From: Vagococcus penaei
GTDB lineage: Bacteria; Bacillota; Bacilli; Lactobacillales; Vagococcaceae
Direction of reading: 5' to 3'
Assembly: GCF_001998885.1 (NCBI RefSeq)
Contig: NZ_CP019609.1
Span: forward strand, 1,104,001 to 1,168,000
DNA length: 64,000 nucleotides
The notes under the pieces were generated by a model that did not search any database, was not told the DNA's origin, and saw only the letters and a program-made list of their open reading frames with translations. How positions within the stretch are numbered: position 1 is the stretch's first letter; each line of letters starts with the position of its first letter. A program made the translations under genes and the position numbers. This document shows, piece by piece, positions 51,898 through 62,300 of this stretch.

Positions 51898-54800
51898 TTT
51901 TTTCTCAACCCCTTTCGTTGCCAAACCAGATAACTACAGCCAGATAGACCAGATAAACCGACTAACGTGATCGCTGTCCATTTGTTTCCTGGGTTGCCAA
52001 AACCACCAGTAGCCGGTAAAATACCTCTACGAACAATTGGTTTCGGAGGGATAACCCTAGGTGTATTCGATACGACATTACTTTGATTGAACGTTAATGT
52101 GGCTTGGTTTGGAATACCACCATTTTTTATATAGTTCTCAATAGCAGTTGGCGCAGTATCGGCTTTAATTTTAGTTGGTATGATAATGGTATAGGTTTCC
52201 CCAGCTAAATACGCGTAACTACCATTGATTTTATTTAGACTAAATTGAACTGTATTATTACTTTTATTGACTAGCAAGCTTCCTTGATTTTTAATATCTT
52301 TCCATTGGCTATCATAGACTTTTATGTCTTTTTCTTGAATATCCAATATAGGCTCTAACTTGTCAGTTATTGTTACTGACTCCCAAGAACTAGCATCTTG
52401 ACTAAATGTTGGCTTAATTTCCCAATTAAAAATATCCTCTTTATTCGTCAGTGTAATCTTCTCTTGGCTATTGACCTTTTTAGAAATAACAGGTTTATCT
52501 TTTGGTTCCATGACCACACCTACTCGAAGGGGCTCAACAACTTGTAAGTCATTCAACGCTAAAGCGAACGAATTCCATGCGGCACGCTCATTTTCATTGA
52601 TAGCAGTGTTTAATAACTTAGGATTCGTGATATCTTTCGCTTCTGGTGCTTTCATTCTGAATGATAACGTGATATTTTCTCCAGGATTCAACGTAACATC
52701 CTTATTTAAGGCGACTTTGAAACTGCGTATTGTTGACCAATTTCCTATTTGTGAAGCAGTTAGCCAATTTGGCTCTGCCGAATTTGTTGGATTCGTCATC
52801 TTCACCACATTATCCGGATACTTAACATTCGCCATCAAATCATCACGTTTAGGATTCGCTGTTGAACTGTACAGAACAGTTACTTTACCGTTCCAGTCAT
52901 TCGGTATTGCTATTGGACCTGTCAGAGTTGGTGTGAATTGACTATTTCTTGGTAGATTATCTGTAATACCTAAATCACCGACTGACGGCAATACATCTAG
53001 CATTGTCAATTTACGAATTTTATCTTGTCCAGAATTAGTTAATCTGAGTTGATAATCGATTATTCCCCCTGGAATAGTATGTCCCATTAAAGAATAATTG
53101 TTATCCCTCTCTCCTTTGACTAATTTCTCTGTCTTAACACTATTTTTTCTTAGTATTTGATATTGATTGTCTGTGTGTACACGATAATGGTATTGTCCAA
53201 GATTTGGATTCATAAATTCATAATTATACTCTACTTTATTTTTTATAATTGGAGAGTCATTATTACTACCAACCTTTAGCGTCGTACTCTTTTCTGCATA
53301 ACTATAAACTCCAATGTCCAATACATCCAACGCATCTTTTGTAATGTTGACATCTACTTCTGCTGTCAAATTCTCATCACGATTTAGTGAAGTAATGTTA
53401 TTATCCCACGATAATTCGACTAAGTGTCGTTTAGAATTTTGAAAGTTATCTAACGTTTTCCGATACGTACCATTCGCAAACCTTCCTGAATTTTGTGTCA
53501 ACACAACTCCTTCAGGTAACAGAACATATGATTTGAATGGACCATTTAGATACATTAACGAGCCAGCATCATTTTTAAAAGATACTTCTACCTTATTTGG
53601 CCCTTCTTTGACAATATTTCCGTCACTTGTAACAAATGCAACATCTGTTTGGGCTAAAGGATACGATGTTGAGGGTGGAGGAACTACTTTCGCTTGTCTA
53701 GGTCCTAAATATTTATTTTCATCTGTCACATTATAAAAATAGTAATTACTTTTAGCATCAATCACTTTTTGAGAAACTTTATTTATAACATCCCCTGTAG
53801 AATTAGGCTTGATGCTAAATTCTACAAACAATCGACCAACAGTAGTTTCCGGAGGTGGATTAATCATTTTGAATTCAATTTGAGACACATCATCCGTTGG
53901 TAATAACCCTAATAACTCTCTAGTATAAACAAGTTTGCCATCAATAATTTGGTTGCTCAAATTAGACCAATTAACTTGTCTACCTACAAGTTGGCCATTA
54001 ACAACTAAAGTAAGAGTTGATTGTGGTAACTCGTTTAAAGCAGCAATTCGATTATTATAAGCACCCATTTGAGGTAAAGTAATTTTCAAATTTTGTAATG
54101 TCAACTTATTATCAATTATATATGTCGTACTAAATTCCTTATTATTTCCAGTGGCTAAACTTTTCTGCAAGTTAGTAGCTGTCGCTTGATCTAAGAGTGG
54201 TCTACCATTTTGCGTAATACCAGCAAATCCATTGATCATGCCATAATGCATCGTCCAACTAAAACCTAGTCTTGCTGATTCATAAACAGTTGGCATCTTC
54301 ATATTATACGTATATGTATCACTTATAGTCCCTTCTCCATCTGTCGGGCCAAAGTGAGCTGGTGAAAATAAACTACCTGGAGTCGTAGGAACACTATCTT
54401 TCCCTGTAGCAGTTGTAACATCGGCACTTGCTGAACTATTAACTGTCACCCCATCTAACCCCACAGCTGAAATGGTTGCCTGATTAATTATCTTAGTATA
54501 ATTAGGGATATTAGCGGAAAATCTAGTACGAACTTGAAATTCCCGTTGAAACAGATAATCTGACATGGCTGTTTGACTTTCAATACTAGGTGCTACAATA
54601 TTCCAAGTTACTGTTTTATTACTACTGTTGTACTGATAACCCGTTGTAGTCGTAAAATCCATAAACTCTAAATATTCAGGAATCTTTTCTGTGATACTAA
54701 TAATTGTCCCAGGTTTAATAAATAGCTGACCTTGCTTTTTTTCGGGAATAGTCGCCGTTATTTTCCAAATTCCATAATCACCTGATATTGGCGGTTTTGT

Positions 54801-55850
54801 ATTATCTTTTCCGAGTGTCTGATCATAAGTTTTATCAATGGATACTTCAAATGATGAATTCACTGTCATTTCTGCCGTATCTGTCACTCTTGAAAAATCA
54901 TTTGCCTCAATAGAAGCATTTGCCTGTAATTTCGTTCCATTAAGCAATGAACCGTTTACTGTGTCCAACTCAACAAACGTTCGATAGGTTTGACCTGTTT
55001 TCATGAGCGGTATATTGTACACTAAACGATGGTTTCCTGAATCATAGTACGGGGTCACATCCGCTATTTGTAGTTCTTGTAAGTTTTGATTCATCTTTGT
55101 ATCTTTTGGTAAATTCACGATAAGCTGAGCATTATTATAATTCTTAAGTGCTCCAGTAACTTTTAATTCTAGCTTAAACACCGCTTTTGCCCCAGCATCA
55201 ATTTTAGGCGTTGCTGGATTTAACGACAAAGCAACATTATAAAGGGTTGAAGCGGATGCCTGTACCCAAGATTTTTTTGCTGTTTTAGGAACAATATTTA
55301 TAGGGGATTTCTTTAAAAAAGACATTGACTGATCATTTTGTTTTTTATTATCTTTTGATTTGGTCCTTTCTTCGAGTAGATTTTTTTCAACTTTAGTATC
55401 AGGTATGATACCAAGAGTGACCTCATTTAAGCTATTATCCTCATTATCTAAATCGATAGCCGTTAAATAACTAGCGTCTTTTATAGGAGGTAAAACAATT
55501 TTTTGATCAGTTGCTTTATCAGGCTTTCTATCCCATTCAATAATTATCTCATTCTCATTTACAACAATTAATTGACTCTTTACTTCTTCATCAAATTGAG
55601 AAAAATCTACTTCCATACTCTCAGGAAAAATAATTTTTGATTTTATACCTCCCTCTGATTTCATGTGGTAAGTCACTTCTGATTCTTCACCTAATTGGAT
55701 ATTTTCAATCGGTTTATCATCACTTGTTTTACTGAAAAAGCTCTCTTTCTCATTTTTTTCAGGAGATATCACCGAAACTGAAATAGCCGGTATGATAACT
55801 TGTATAACTAACAACAAAAATATAACTATGCCTATTTTTTTGTTTTTCAC
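51894..55850 (-). CDS. Pilus-associated large adhesin (tip protein candidate, LPXTG)
   Basis: About 1318 residues. Signal segment KKIGIVIFLLLVIQVIIPAISVSV, several repeated beta domains with Asn/Asp-rich loops (for example LSLNPATPKIDAGAKAVFKLEL and ITNSGQDKIRKLTMLDVLP, like isopeptide/DUF11-type domains), then the sorting signal LPATG, a hydrophobic helix and WQRKGLRKK. It is the first gene of the pilus operon and probably the tip, as in ebpA, but I see no VWA/MIDAS motif typical of EbpA. Start: GTG 55850, because TAAGGAGGTGA, a full Shine-Dalgarno, lies just upstream; two in-frame ATGs before it are alternatives. Confidence 0.83.
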   Translation of the reverse strand: MKNKKIGIVIFLLLVIQVIIPAISVSVISPEKNEKESFFSKTSDDKPIENIQLGEESEVTYHMKSEGGIKSKIIFPESMEVDFSQFDEEVKSQLIVVNENEIIIEWDRKPDKATDQKIVLPPIKDASYLTAIDLDNEDNSLNEVTLGIIPDTKVEKNLLEERTKSKDNKKQNDQSMSFLKKSPINIVPKTAKKSWVQASASTLYNVALSLNPATPKIDAGAKAVFKLELKVTGALKNYNNAQLIVNLPKDTKMNQNLQELQIADVTPYYDSGNHRLVYNIPLMKTGQTYRTFVELDTVNGSLLNGTKLQANASIEANDFSRVTDTAEMTVNSSFEVSIDKTYDQTLGKDNTKPPISGDYGIWKITATIPEKKQGQLFIKPGTIISITEKIPEYLEFMDFTTTTGYQYNSSNKTVTWNIVAPSIESQTAMSDYLFQREFQVRTRFSANIPNYTKIINQATISAVGLDGVTVNSSASADVTTATGKDSVPTTPGSLFSPAHFGPTDGEGTISDTYTYNMKMPTVYESARLGFSWTMHYGMINGFAGITQNGRPLLDQATATNLQKSLATGNNKEFSTTYIIDNKLTLQNLKITLPQMGAYNNRIAALNELPQSTLTLVVNGQLVGRQVNWSNLSNQIIDGKLVYTRELLGLLPTDDVSQIEFKMINPPPETTVGRLFVEFSIKPNSTGDVINKVSQKVIDAKSNYYFYNVTDENKYLGPRQAKVVPPPSTSYPLAQTDVAFVTSDGNIVKEGPNKVEVSFKNDAGSLMYLNGPFKSYVLLPEGVVLTQNSGRFANGTYRKTLDNFQNSKRHLVELSWDNNITSLNRDENLTAEVDVNITKDALDVLDIGVYSYAEKSTTLKVGSNNDSPIIKNKVEYNYEFMNPNLGQYHYRVHTDNQYQILRKNSVKTEKLVKGERDNNYSLMGHTIPGGIIDYQLRLTNSGQDKIRKLTMLDVLPSVGDLGITDNLPRNSQFTPTLTGPIAIPNDWNGKVTVLYSSTANPKRDDLMANVKYPDNVVKMTNPTNSAEPNWLTASQIGNWSTIRSFKVALNKDVTLNPGENITLSFRMKAPEAKDITNPKLLNTAINENERAAWNSFALALNDLQVVEPLRVGVVMEPKDKPVISKKVNSQEKITLTNKEDIFNWEIKPTFSQDASSWESVTITDKLEPILDIQEKDIKVYDSQWKDIKNQGSLLVNKSNNTVQFSLNKINGSYAYLAGETYTIIIPTKIKADTAPTAIENYIKNGGIPNQATLTFNQSNVVSNTPRVIPPKPIVRRGILPATGGFGNPGNKWTAITLVGLSGLSGCSYLVWQRKGLRKK

Positions 55851-56327
55851 GAACTCCATCACCTCCTTATGGGTCATTATTCCATTATGTATTCTTCAAT
55901 AATTATCATCCCCTTTATAAATAAGGTATTTATCTCATACACAAAATATAACATGTACTAAATAATAATAATTATCATAATTTTCCTTATTTCTGAAAAA
56001 AAAATAAGATATTTTTAATAATGTACGTTTTTAAATGATCATTTTATTAAAAAAAATCTAAAAAACAAAAAAATAACCAAATAAAGAAACTTTTTATGAA
56101 AATACCTCCTTTATTCAGTTGTTTACCTATATGACTAAAAAGCTTTATATATAAGCTTTTTATATTTTAATTACACACTGTTTTATATATTTGTATTTTT
56201 ACAGAACGATAAAAACATGCTATTATCCTATTTATAAGTTGTGCACAATAGGTTGATTACTTTTAGAAAAAATTCACACTTTGTTTGTGAAAAAAATTCA
56301 TGAAATAAAATAAGGGAGCAAATTAAG
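55851..56327. promoter_or_regulatory. Divergent control region of the pilus operon and its regulator
   Basis: 477 very AT-rich bases with no gene. For the plus strand, TTTACA (56198-56203), 17 bases and TATTAT (56221-56226) with an extended TGC give a good promoter for the regulator. A palindrome AAAAAGCTT/AAGCTTTTT (56137-56161) and an inverted repeat TTCACA/TGTGAA (56273-56291) are possible binding sites; the latter lies in the regulator's leader. I cannot choose one promoter for the pilus side among many A/T-rich options. Confidence 0.55.
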
Positions 56328-57776
56328 ATGAAAAGAATTTTAGACAAGTATCATTATCGACAACTTTTTATTTTAGACAGATTACACGAAAGTGATAGCT
56401 GGGTTACCTCAAAAGAATTATCGCAAGAACTTAATGTATCCAAACGTACCATCACAGAAGATTTTGTTAAAATCAACCAACTTTGGGGGCATAAGCTTTC
56501 GCTCGAATGTTCTAAATACTTGGGTTATAAGTTAGACAACTTGCCTAGAAGCACAGAATTTATTATCAAATCTGATATTTTACTTGATACTGTTCCAATT
56601 CAATTTATCGAACTACTATTTTTCAAGCCAAATAAAAATATAACATTCTATGCTGATAAATTGCATATTAGTGCATCTACGCTGTATCGTTATCTAACTT
56701 TAATTAATGACAGTATGAAGGACTATAATTTAGAAATTCGGAATCATCTGACAACTTACTACTTATTTTCTTATAATGAATTATCACTGAGAGCATTTAT
56801 GACAAACTTCTTTGAACATGTCTACGGCTTTGACTCAAGTAGATTTATAGACAATTCTGAGTCTTTATTTATTAAAAAACGGATTGATTATCTTTTGCAA
56901 AAAAATAAGCTTACTGTCGCTAAAAACCATTTTACCCACTATCACGTTTTTTATTTTGTTTCTTTAATTAGACAATCACAGAATTTTACTATATTGCCAA
57001 TTGAGCATTATAAAGGAAAAGAACTAACACTAAAGAAAACTGATTTAGAGTTTATTGAACATCATTTTCCAAAATTAGATTTCGATACTATTTTAGAAAT
57101 TGAAAAATCGATTTTAATTCATCATGTAAAAACATCCACAATTATTGCTAAAACTGAGGTACTGTATGTAATTAAAGGGATTGTTACCAGCACTTTTAGT
57201 CAATTAATTCAAAAAGAACGTAAAGAAAATGAGCTTAGTCTACTTGTAACCTATTTACAAAATGTTTATTTGATGGGTACTTTATATCCCGATTCAAAAT
57301 GTCTGTTTTACACTCCTTATCATTCTTTTTCATTACAGATAAAAAAACGCTATCCTACACTGTATTACCAGGCACAAGCCAGTCTATTAGAACTGTCAAA
57401 AGAAACTGACTACCCGTTTACCAATCATTTTGACGAATTATTATTTATTATTATCTTAAAACTACCTTCTGTTTTAAACGTACCTCATGTTTTTGATGAT
57501 AAACCAACGAATAATGTGTTAATTGTTAGTTCATATTCCGAAAAACATGCCTATTTTCTAAAAAAAATCATCTCTGAACAACTTAGTAGTGAAGCAAATC
57601 GTCATACTTACTTTGAATGTAAAACTACATATAATATGGAAGAAATAAATTTACTCAATTACTCTCTAGTCATCAGTTGTTCCAGTAAAATCGAACTTAC
57701 TGAAAAGACCATTTTGATCAATGATTTTCCTTCACCTTACGATATCGAAAGAATAGAATTGAGTTTAACAAACTAA
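56328..57776 (+). CDS. Mga/EbpR-like transcriptional regulator of the pilus
   Basis: 482 residues. The N-terminal helix-turn-helix (WVTSKELSQELNVSKRTITEDFVKINQLWG, residues about 25-54) is followed by a second HTH-like segment near 100-125 (ADKLHISASTLYRYLTLIND) and a long helical region as in Mga, AtxA and EbpR. It is encoded divergently from the pilus operon, the same arrangement as ebpR and ebpABC, and probably activates it. The ATG follows AAGGGAG. A terminator at 57817 follows. Confidence 0.82.
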   Translation: MKRILDKYHYRQLFILDRLHESDSWVTSKELSQELNVSKRTITEDFVKINQLWGHKLSLECSKYLGYKLDNLPRSTEFIIKSDILLDTVPIQFIELLFFKPNKNITFYADKLHISASTLYRYLTLINDSMKDYNLEIRNHLTTYYLFSYNELSLRAFMTNFFEHVYGFDSSRFIDNSESLFIKKRIDYLLQKNKLTVAKNHFTHYHVFYFVSLIRQSQNFTILPIEHYKGKELTLKKTDLEFIEHHFPKLDFDTILEIEKSILIHHVKTSTIIAKTEVLYVIKGIVTSTFSQLIQKERKENELSLLVTYLQNVYLMGTLYPDSKCLFYTPYHSFSLQIKKRYPTLYYQAQASLLELSKETDYPFTNHFDELLFIIILKLPSVLNVPHVFDDKPTNNVLIVSSYSEKHAYFLKKIISEQLSSEANRHTYFECKTTYNMEEINLLNYSLVISCSSKIELTEKTILINDFPSPYDIERIELSLTN

Positions 57777-57816
57777 TCATAACGACACTTTAAAGTAATT
57801 AATTAAACACAAAAAA

Positions 57817-57842
57817 ACGGCTAACTCTTGCGAATTAGCCGT
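57817..57842 (-). terminator. Terminator shared by the regulator and, originally, the giant adhesin
   Basis: ACGGCTAACTC/GAATTAGCCGT hairpin. The stronger U-tract (seven T) is on the minus strand, so it served the adhesin gene that ends at 59400. ISL3 copy B now separates the two by 1.5 kb. Confidence 0.72.
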
Positions 57843-57854
57843 TTGATAAAAATC

Positions 57855-59380
57855 GGCTCTATAATTTAAAGGACTGATGAATCAAAATTTGATTCATCAG
57901 TCCTTTTTTAGTTTATTTAAATATAAAACATGTCGTCTATCTAGTAAAATTTAAGTACCACCAAAAATCTAAGATAGAAAGGACGACATGTCGTGAATAA
58001 TCATATCAAAAAAATGCTACGAATTACAGATGAACATTTATATTTAACAAATACGGAGGAAGCTAAAGTTAAAGGAAAGAACTCTTTAATTATCTTTGGC
58101 ATCTATTCTCCCATGCCTTCGGCTTGTAAATCCTGTGGGTCAACTGTTGTTGATAATGAAGGAAAAAGTGTGGTTGTTAGGAATGGAAAAAAAGAAGTAA
58201 CTATTCGATTAGATTCTTATCAAAATATGCCTACTGTTTTAAAACTAAAGAAACAACGATTCCATTGTAAAAACTGTTCTCACAATTGGACCGCACAGTG
58301 TTCTATTGTTGAAAAAAATTGTCATATCAGTAAATTTATTACTTTGAAGATTTTAGAATTATTAACTGAGAAAATCTCTATGACAGTTATATCTAAACAA
58401 TGCCAAGTTTCTTTAACTACAGTTTTAAGAGTTCTTAAGTCCGTTGAATCACAGCTCCCACAACAACTTAAACCTCGATCTTTTCCAGAAGTTTTAATGG
58501 TAGATGAGTTTAGATCTCACGCTAGTTATGAAGATAAAATGAACTTCATATGTGCTGATGGGAAAACAGGTGAATTAGTGGACGTTTTACCTAGTAGGAA
58601 ATTAGAGAAAATCATTCCTTACTTTAATCGCTCTTCATTGGAGGAACGGAGAAAAGTTAAATTTTTAGTAACAGATATGAATGCAGCTTACTTTCAATTG
58701 ACTAAAACAGTCTTTCCTACTGCTAAGCTAGTCATTGATCGATTTCATATTGTAAAGCATTTGAACACTGCTTTTAATGATTTGAGAGTACGAGAAATGA
58801 AGACATTAGTTGCCAACAAGAAAAATTCAGAAGCCAATAAATTAAAATCAAACTGGAAATGTCTTCTGAAAAATCAAACAACTATTTCCATTTCAGAATT
58901 CAAAACCTGGAGAAGCTTTCCTTCTCCAAAGCATCCTCTTTTAACGGAATCTATGATGATTGATCGACTACTTTCATTCTCTTCTAATCTAAAAGAAGCT
59001 TATGATATCTTTCATTTACTAATGTATCACTTTAGAAACAAAGATGACCAGTCATTTTTCGAACTATTGAAAGATTTACCCGATAGCTTGGATAGACAAT
59101 TTAGAAATAAAATAGACAATCTGATTTCCTACGAGGAAGGTATTCGAAATGCCCTAAAATATAATTTTTCCAATGGAAAAATCGAAGCTAAGAACACTCA
59201 TATAAAAACTCTTAAAAGAGTTTCCTACGGGTTCAACTCCTTTACGAATATGCGCATAAGAATTTTCTTGATAAACGGCCTTATTAAAATTAAATAACTA
59301 AAAAAGATGATAAATCTGAGAATAATCTCAAATTTATCATCTCATATATCCGACTCATCAGTCCGATTTGACAAAGAGCC
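57855..59380 (+). mobile_element. ISL3-family insertion sequence, copy B (complete)
   Basis: 1526 bp, matching copy A at 2376-3901. Flanked by the 8-bp repeat TAAAAATC at 57847-57854 and 59381-59388, a clean target duplication. It carries the same leader hairpin (57868-57906), start-covering stem and 3' hairpin (59306-59341) as copy A. Confidence 0.95.
57993..59297 (+). CDS. ISL3-family transposase, copy B
   Basis: 434 residues, identical to the transposase of copy A (GTG start, CKSC and CKNC zinc pairs, VDEF and VTDMNAAY catalytic regions). Two identical copies in 64 kb, both with intact target duplications, point to recent activity. It is transcribed towards the 3' end of the giant adhesin gene, in the opposite direction. 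Confidence 0.93.
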   Translation: MNNHIKKMLRITDEHLYLTNTEEAKVKGKNSLIIFGIYSPMPSACKSCGSTVVDNEGKSVVVRNGKKEVTIRLDSYQNMPTVLKLKKQRFHCKNCSHNWTAQCSIVEKNCHISKFITLKILELLTEKISMTVISKQCQVSLTTVLRVLKSVESQLPQQLKPRSFPEVLMVDEFRSHASYEDKMNFICADGKTGELVDVLPSRKLEKIIPYFNRSSLEERRKVKFLVTDMNAAYFQLTKTVFPTAKLVIDRFHIVKHLNTAFNDLRVREMKTLVANKKNSEANKLKSNWKCLLKNQTTISISEFKTWRSFPSPKHPLLTESMMIDRLLSFSSNLKEAYDIFHLLMYHFRNKDDQSFFELLKDLPDSLDRQFRNKIDNLISYEEGIRNALKYNFSNGKIEAKNTHIKTLKRVSYGFNSFTNMRIRIFLINGLIKIK

Positions 59381-59399
59381 TAAAAATCGTTATTACTGA

Positions 59400-62300
59400 T
59401 TAATTAACGTGTCTTTTTCTATAGACCACGTAGGCAATAGCAACTAATAATATACCCAAACCAATTACTAACACAGACGATGCTTGTTCACCTGTTTTAG
59501 GTAATTGTTTCCCTTTAGGCTTATCATTCGTGTCTTTCATTGATGAACTGGTTAGCGACTGAGATGAGCTTGACGGTGCTTTATCTGTTGATCCAGGTGT
59601 CACAATCAATGACTCAGTATCAGTTGTTGTACTACTTGTCGACTCACTTGTACTGGTTGTGTCGGTTGTCGTACTGCTTGTACTGTCCGTTGTTTCTGGA
59701 CTGACAGTGATTGACTCAGTATCAGTCGTTGTACTACTTGTTGACTCACTTGTACTGGTTGTATCGGTCGTCGTACTACTTGTTGACTCACTTGTACTGG
59801 TTGTGTCTGTTGTTGTACTACTTGTCGACTCGCTTGTACTGGTTGTGTCTGTTGTTGTACTACTTGTCGACTCACTTGTACTGGTTGTATCCGTCGTTGT
59901 ACTGTTTGTTGACTCACTTGTACTGGTTGTATCCGTTGTACTTGGTGTCGTTGGTTTTAGGTGATTTATTACATCACCTGCATAGACACTAGCTACCTGA
60001 CCAGCTTGCTCTGCTTCAATTGTGAAGTACTTGTACTCCGGATTTAACTGGTAGCCATTTGGAGCTTTTGTTTCCACAAACGCATACTTCCCAGGAGCTA
60101 ATCCCTCAATACTCGCGACACCTGCACGGTCGGTCACTAAACGTTTATCCGTGATTTCTTTGACTGTGTTATTAGCCACCGATACAACCGCAAATTCTGC
60201 CCCTTTTAATGGACGATTTGCTGCATCTGTTTTCATCACCCAGGCAGAGCCTTGGTAATTCATCATTGATAACTCTTGAGTAAGTTTATCTTTTGTTACA
60301 TTGACTGTCAATGGAGATGTATTACGAATATAGCCTGTTGGGGCACTCACTTCTTCTAATTGATATGTCCCAATAATGAGCTGATCAAACTGAATGCGAC
60401 CTGATTTGTCAGTCGTTTGATGGTCACCCACTTGCTTGCCATCTTTAGTTAATTTAAATGTAGCATTCGCTAATGGTTTGCCTGCTGCATCAGTTTTCAC
60501 TAATGCTACAGACCCTAAAATTAATGTGTTGGTAATATTGAAACCATCAACTTGTGCGTTATAGCCTGTCACGTCTTCTTCTGTGACAGTATACGTAATT
60601 TCTTTGCCTTTTTCATATTTAGGTTGAGCACCAAAATCATACGCCCAATTCGTTTTATCGGTGACTTTCATTGACAAGTAGTCAATCCCATTTTTTTGCA
60701 TCGTCACAATAATAAACTCTGGACGGATACCATGTTGATTGTCCTCGTCTTGCCAAGTTTTCGCGCCTTTGATGGTCACTTCTTCTGGTTTATGCGTGTT
60801 TACCAACTGAATGTTTGATGCATCTAAGCGATTCACTACTGGTGCATCATAATGCGCTACCTGTTCTTCCCTCACACTATACTTGATTGGTTTACCTGGT
60901 TTGGTATGCAAGTCTAAATCGGTCCACGTGTGTGTCCATTTGTTGGCTTCACTTAACACCACTTGTTTATCGGTTGGTTGATTACCTTTTACTAAGGTTA
61001 CCGTGATGTTTTCTGGACGTTTGCCATCTTGATTTGCTGCATCGTCCCAAACTTTTGTTACTGTTACTGATGTTTTATCTGGGGCATCTACATTGGTAAT
61101 TGTAAAGGACTGATTATCAATGCCGCCTGTCGCAATCGTATAACCTGCGACAGCTTCTTCAGCAATCGTGTAGCTAATGTCCTCACCAGCTTGGTTTTTC
61201 ATCGGGACATTTTTAAATGTGCCGGTCCACTTCTCTACATCATCACTACCCGTTAACGTAATGGAATCAATCGCTTTGCCATCTGCTAGCAAGTGGAAAA
61301 TGACCTCTTTTGGTCGCGTGCCATCTTGATTCATGTGATCGTCCCAAACTTTTGTCACCGGAATTTCTTTAGTTTTCAACGTATTAGTAATCGTTGTCCC
61401 AGTTACTTTAGATTCATAACCTGCTGGAACGTTGATTTCTTTCACACTATAACTAATTTTTTCCTTATTATAATACACAGGTAAGTTAGAGAACTCATGT
61501 GACCACCTATTAGCTTCTGATAGTGTAATTTTTTCCGTTTTAATCTCTTCTTTACTAACTGTAGCAATTAATTCTGCTTGAATCGTCGTTGGACGAGTTG
61601 GGAATTTTTCTTGTTGATCTTCCCATTTTTTAGTCACAGTTAGACTAGTAGTTTCTGGCACATAGGTATTCGTTACTGTCATACCATCAACACTTGACGT
61701 ATAGCCTGTTGGAACGGCTACTTCTTCTAATGTGTAGGTAATGGCTTTGCCGTTCTTATTTTTGGGTAATTTTTTACTTGTTGCTTCCCAACTTGGCCCT
61801 GTCACTGTTAATGTATCCACGACCTCACTGCCGTCTTTTACATTAATTGTAACCTCATTTGGACGTTTACCGTCTTGGTCATTCTTATCTTCCCATTTCT
61901 TTACTGCTTTAACTGTCGTTGTTTCTGGTGTATAGGTATTCGTCACTGTCATACCATCAACACTTGACGTATAGCCTGTTGGAACGGCTACTTCTTCTAA
62001 TGTGTAGGTAATGGCTTTGCCGTTCTTATTTTTAGGTAATTTTTTACTTGTTGCTTCCCAACTTGGCCCTGTCACTGTTAATGTATCCACGACCTCACTG
62101 CCGTCTTTTACATTAATTGTAACCTCATTTGGACGTTTGCCATCTTGGTCATTCTTATCTTCCCATTTCTTTACTGCTTTAACTGTCGTTGTTTCTGGTG
62201 TATAGGTATTCGTCACTGTCATACCATCAACACTTGACGTATAGCCTGTTGGAACATTCACTTCTTCTAGTGTATAAGTAATGGCTTGACCGTTCTTATT

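Noticed and set aside
59610-59955. Regular short repeats that could look like a CRISPR array
   Set aside because: The 42-bp units lie in frame inside the adhesin gene and encode a Ser/Thr stalk; there are no unique spacers and no cas genes.
59659-59992. Long open frames on the plus strand over the stalk
   Set aside because: They are low-complexity shadows of the Ser/Thr repeat codons (Leu/Val- or Tyr/Leu-rich), without ribosome-binding sites.
61741-62205. Two identical 64-codon plus-strand frames
   Set aside because: They are antisense shadows of the duplicated CnaB modules. The identity reflects the 270-bp repeat and not two genes.
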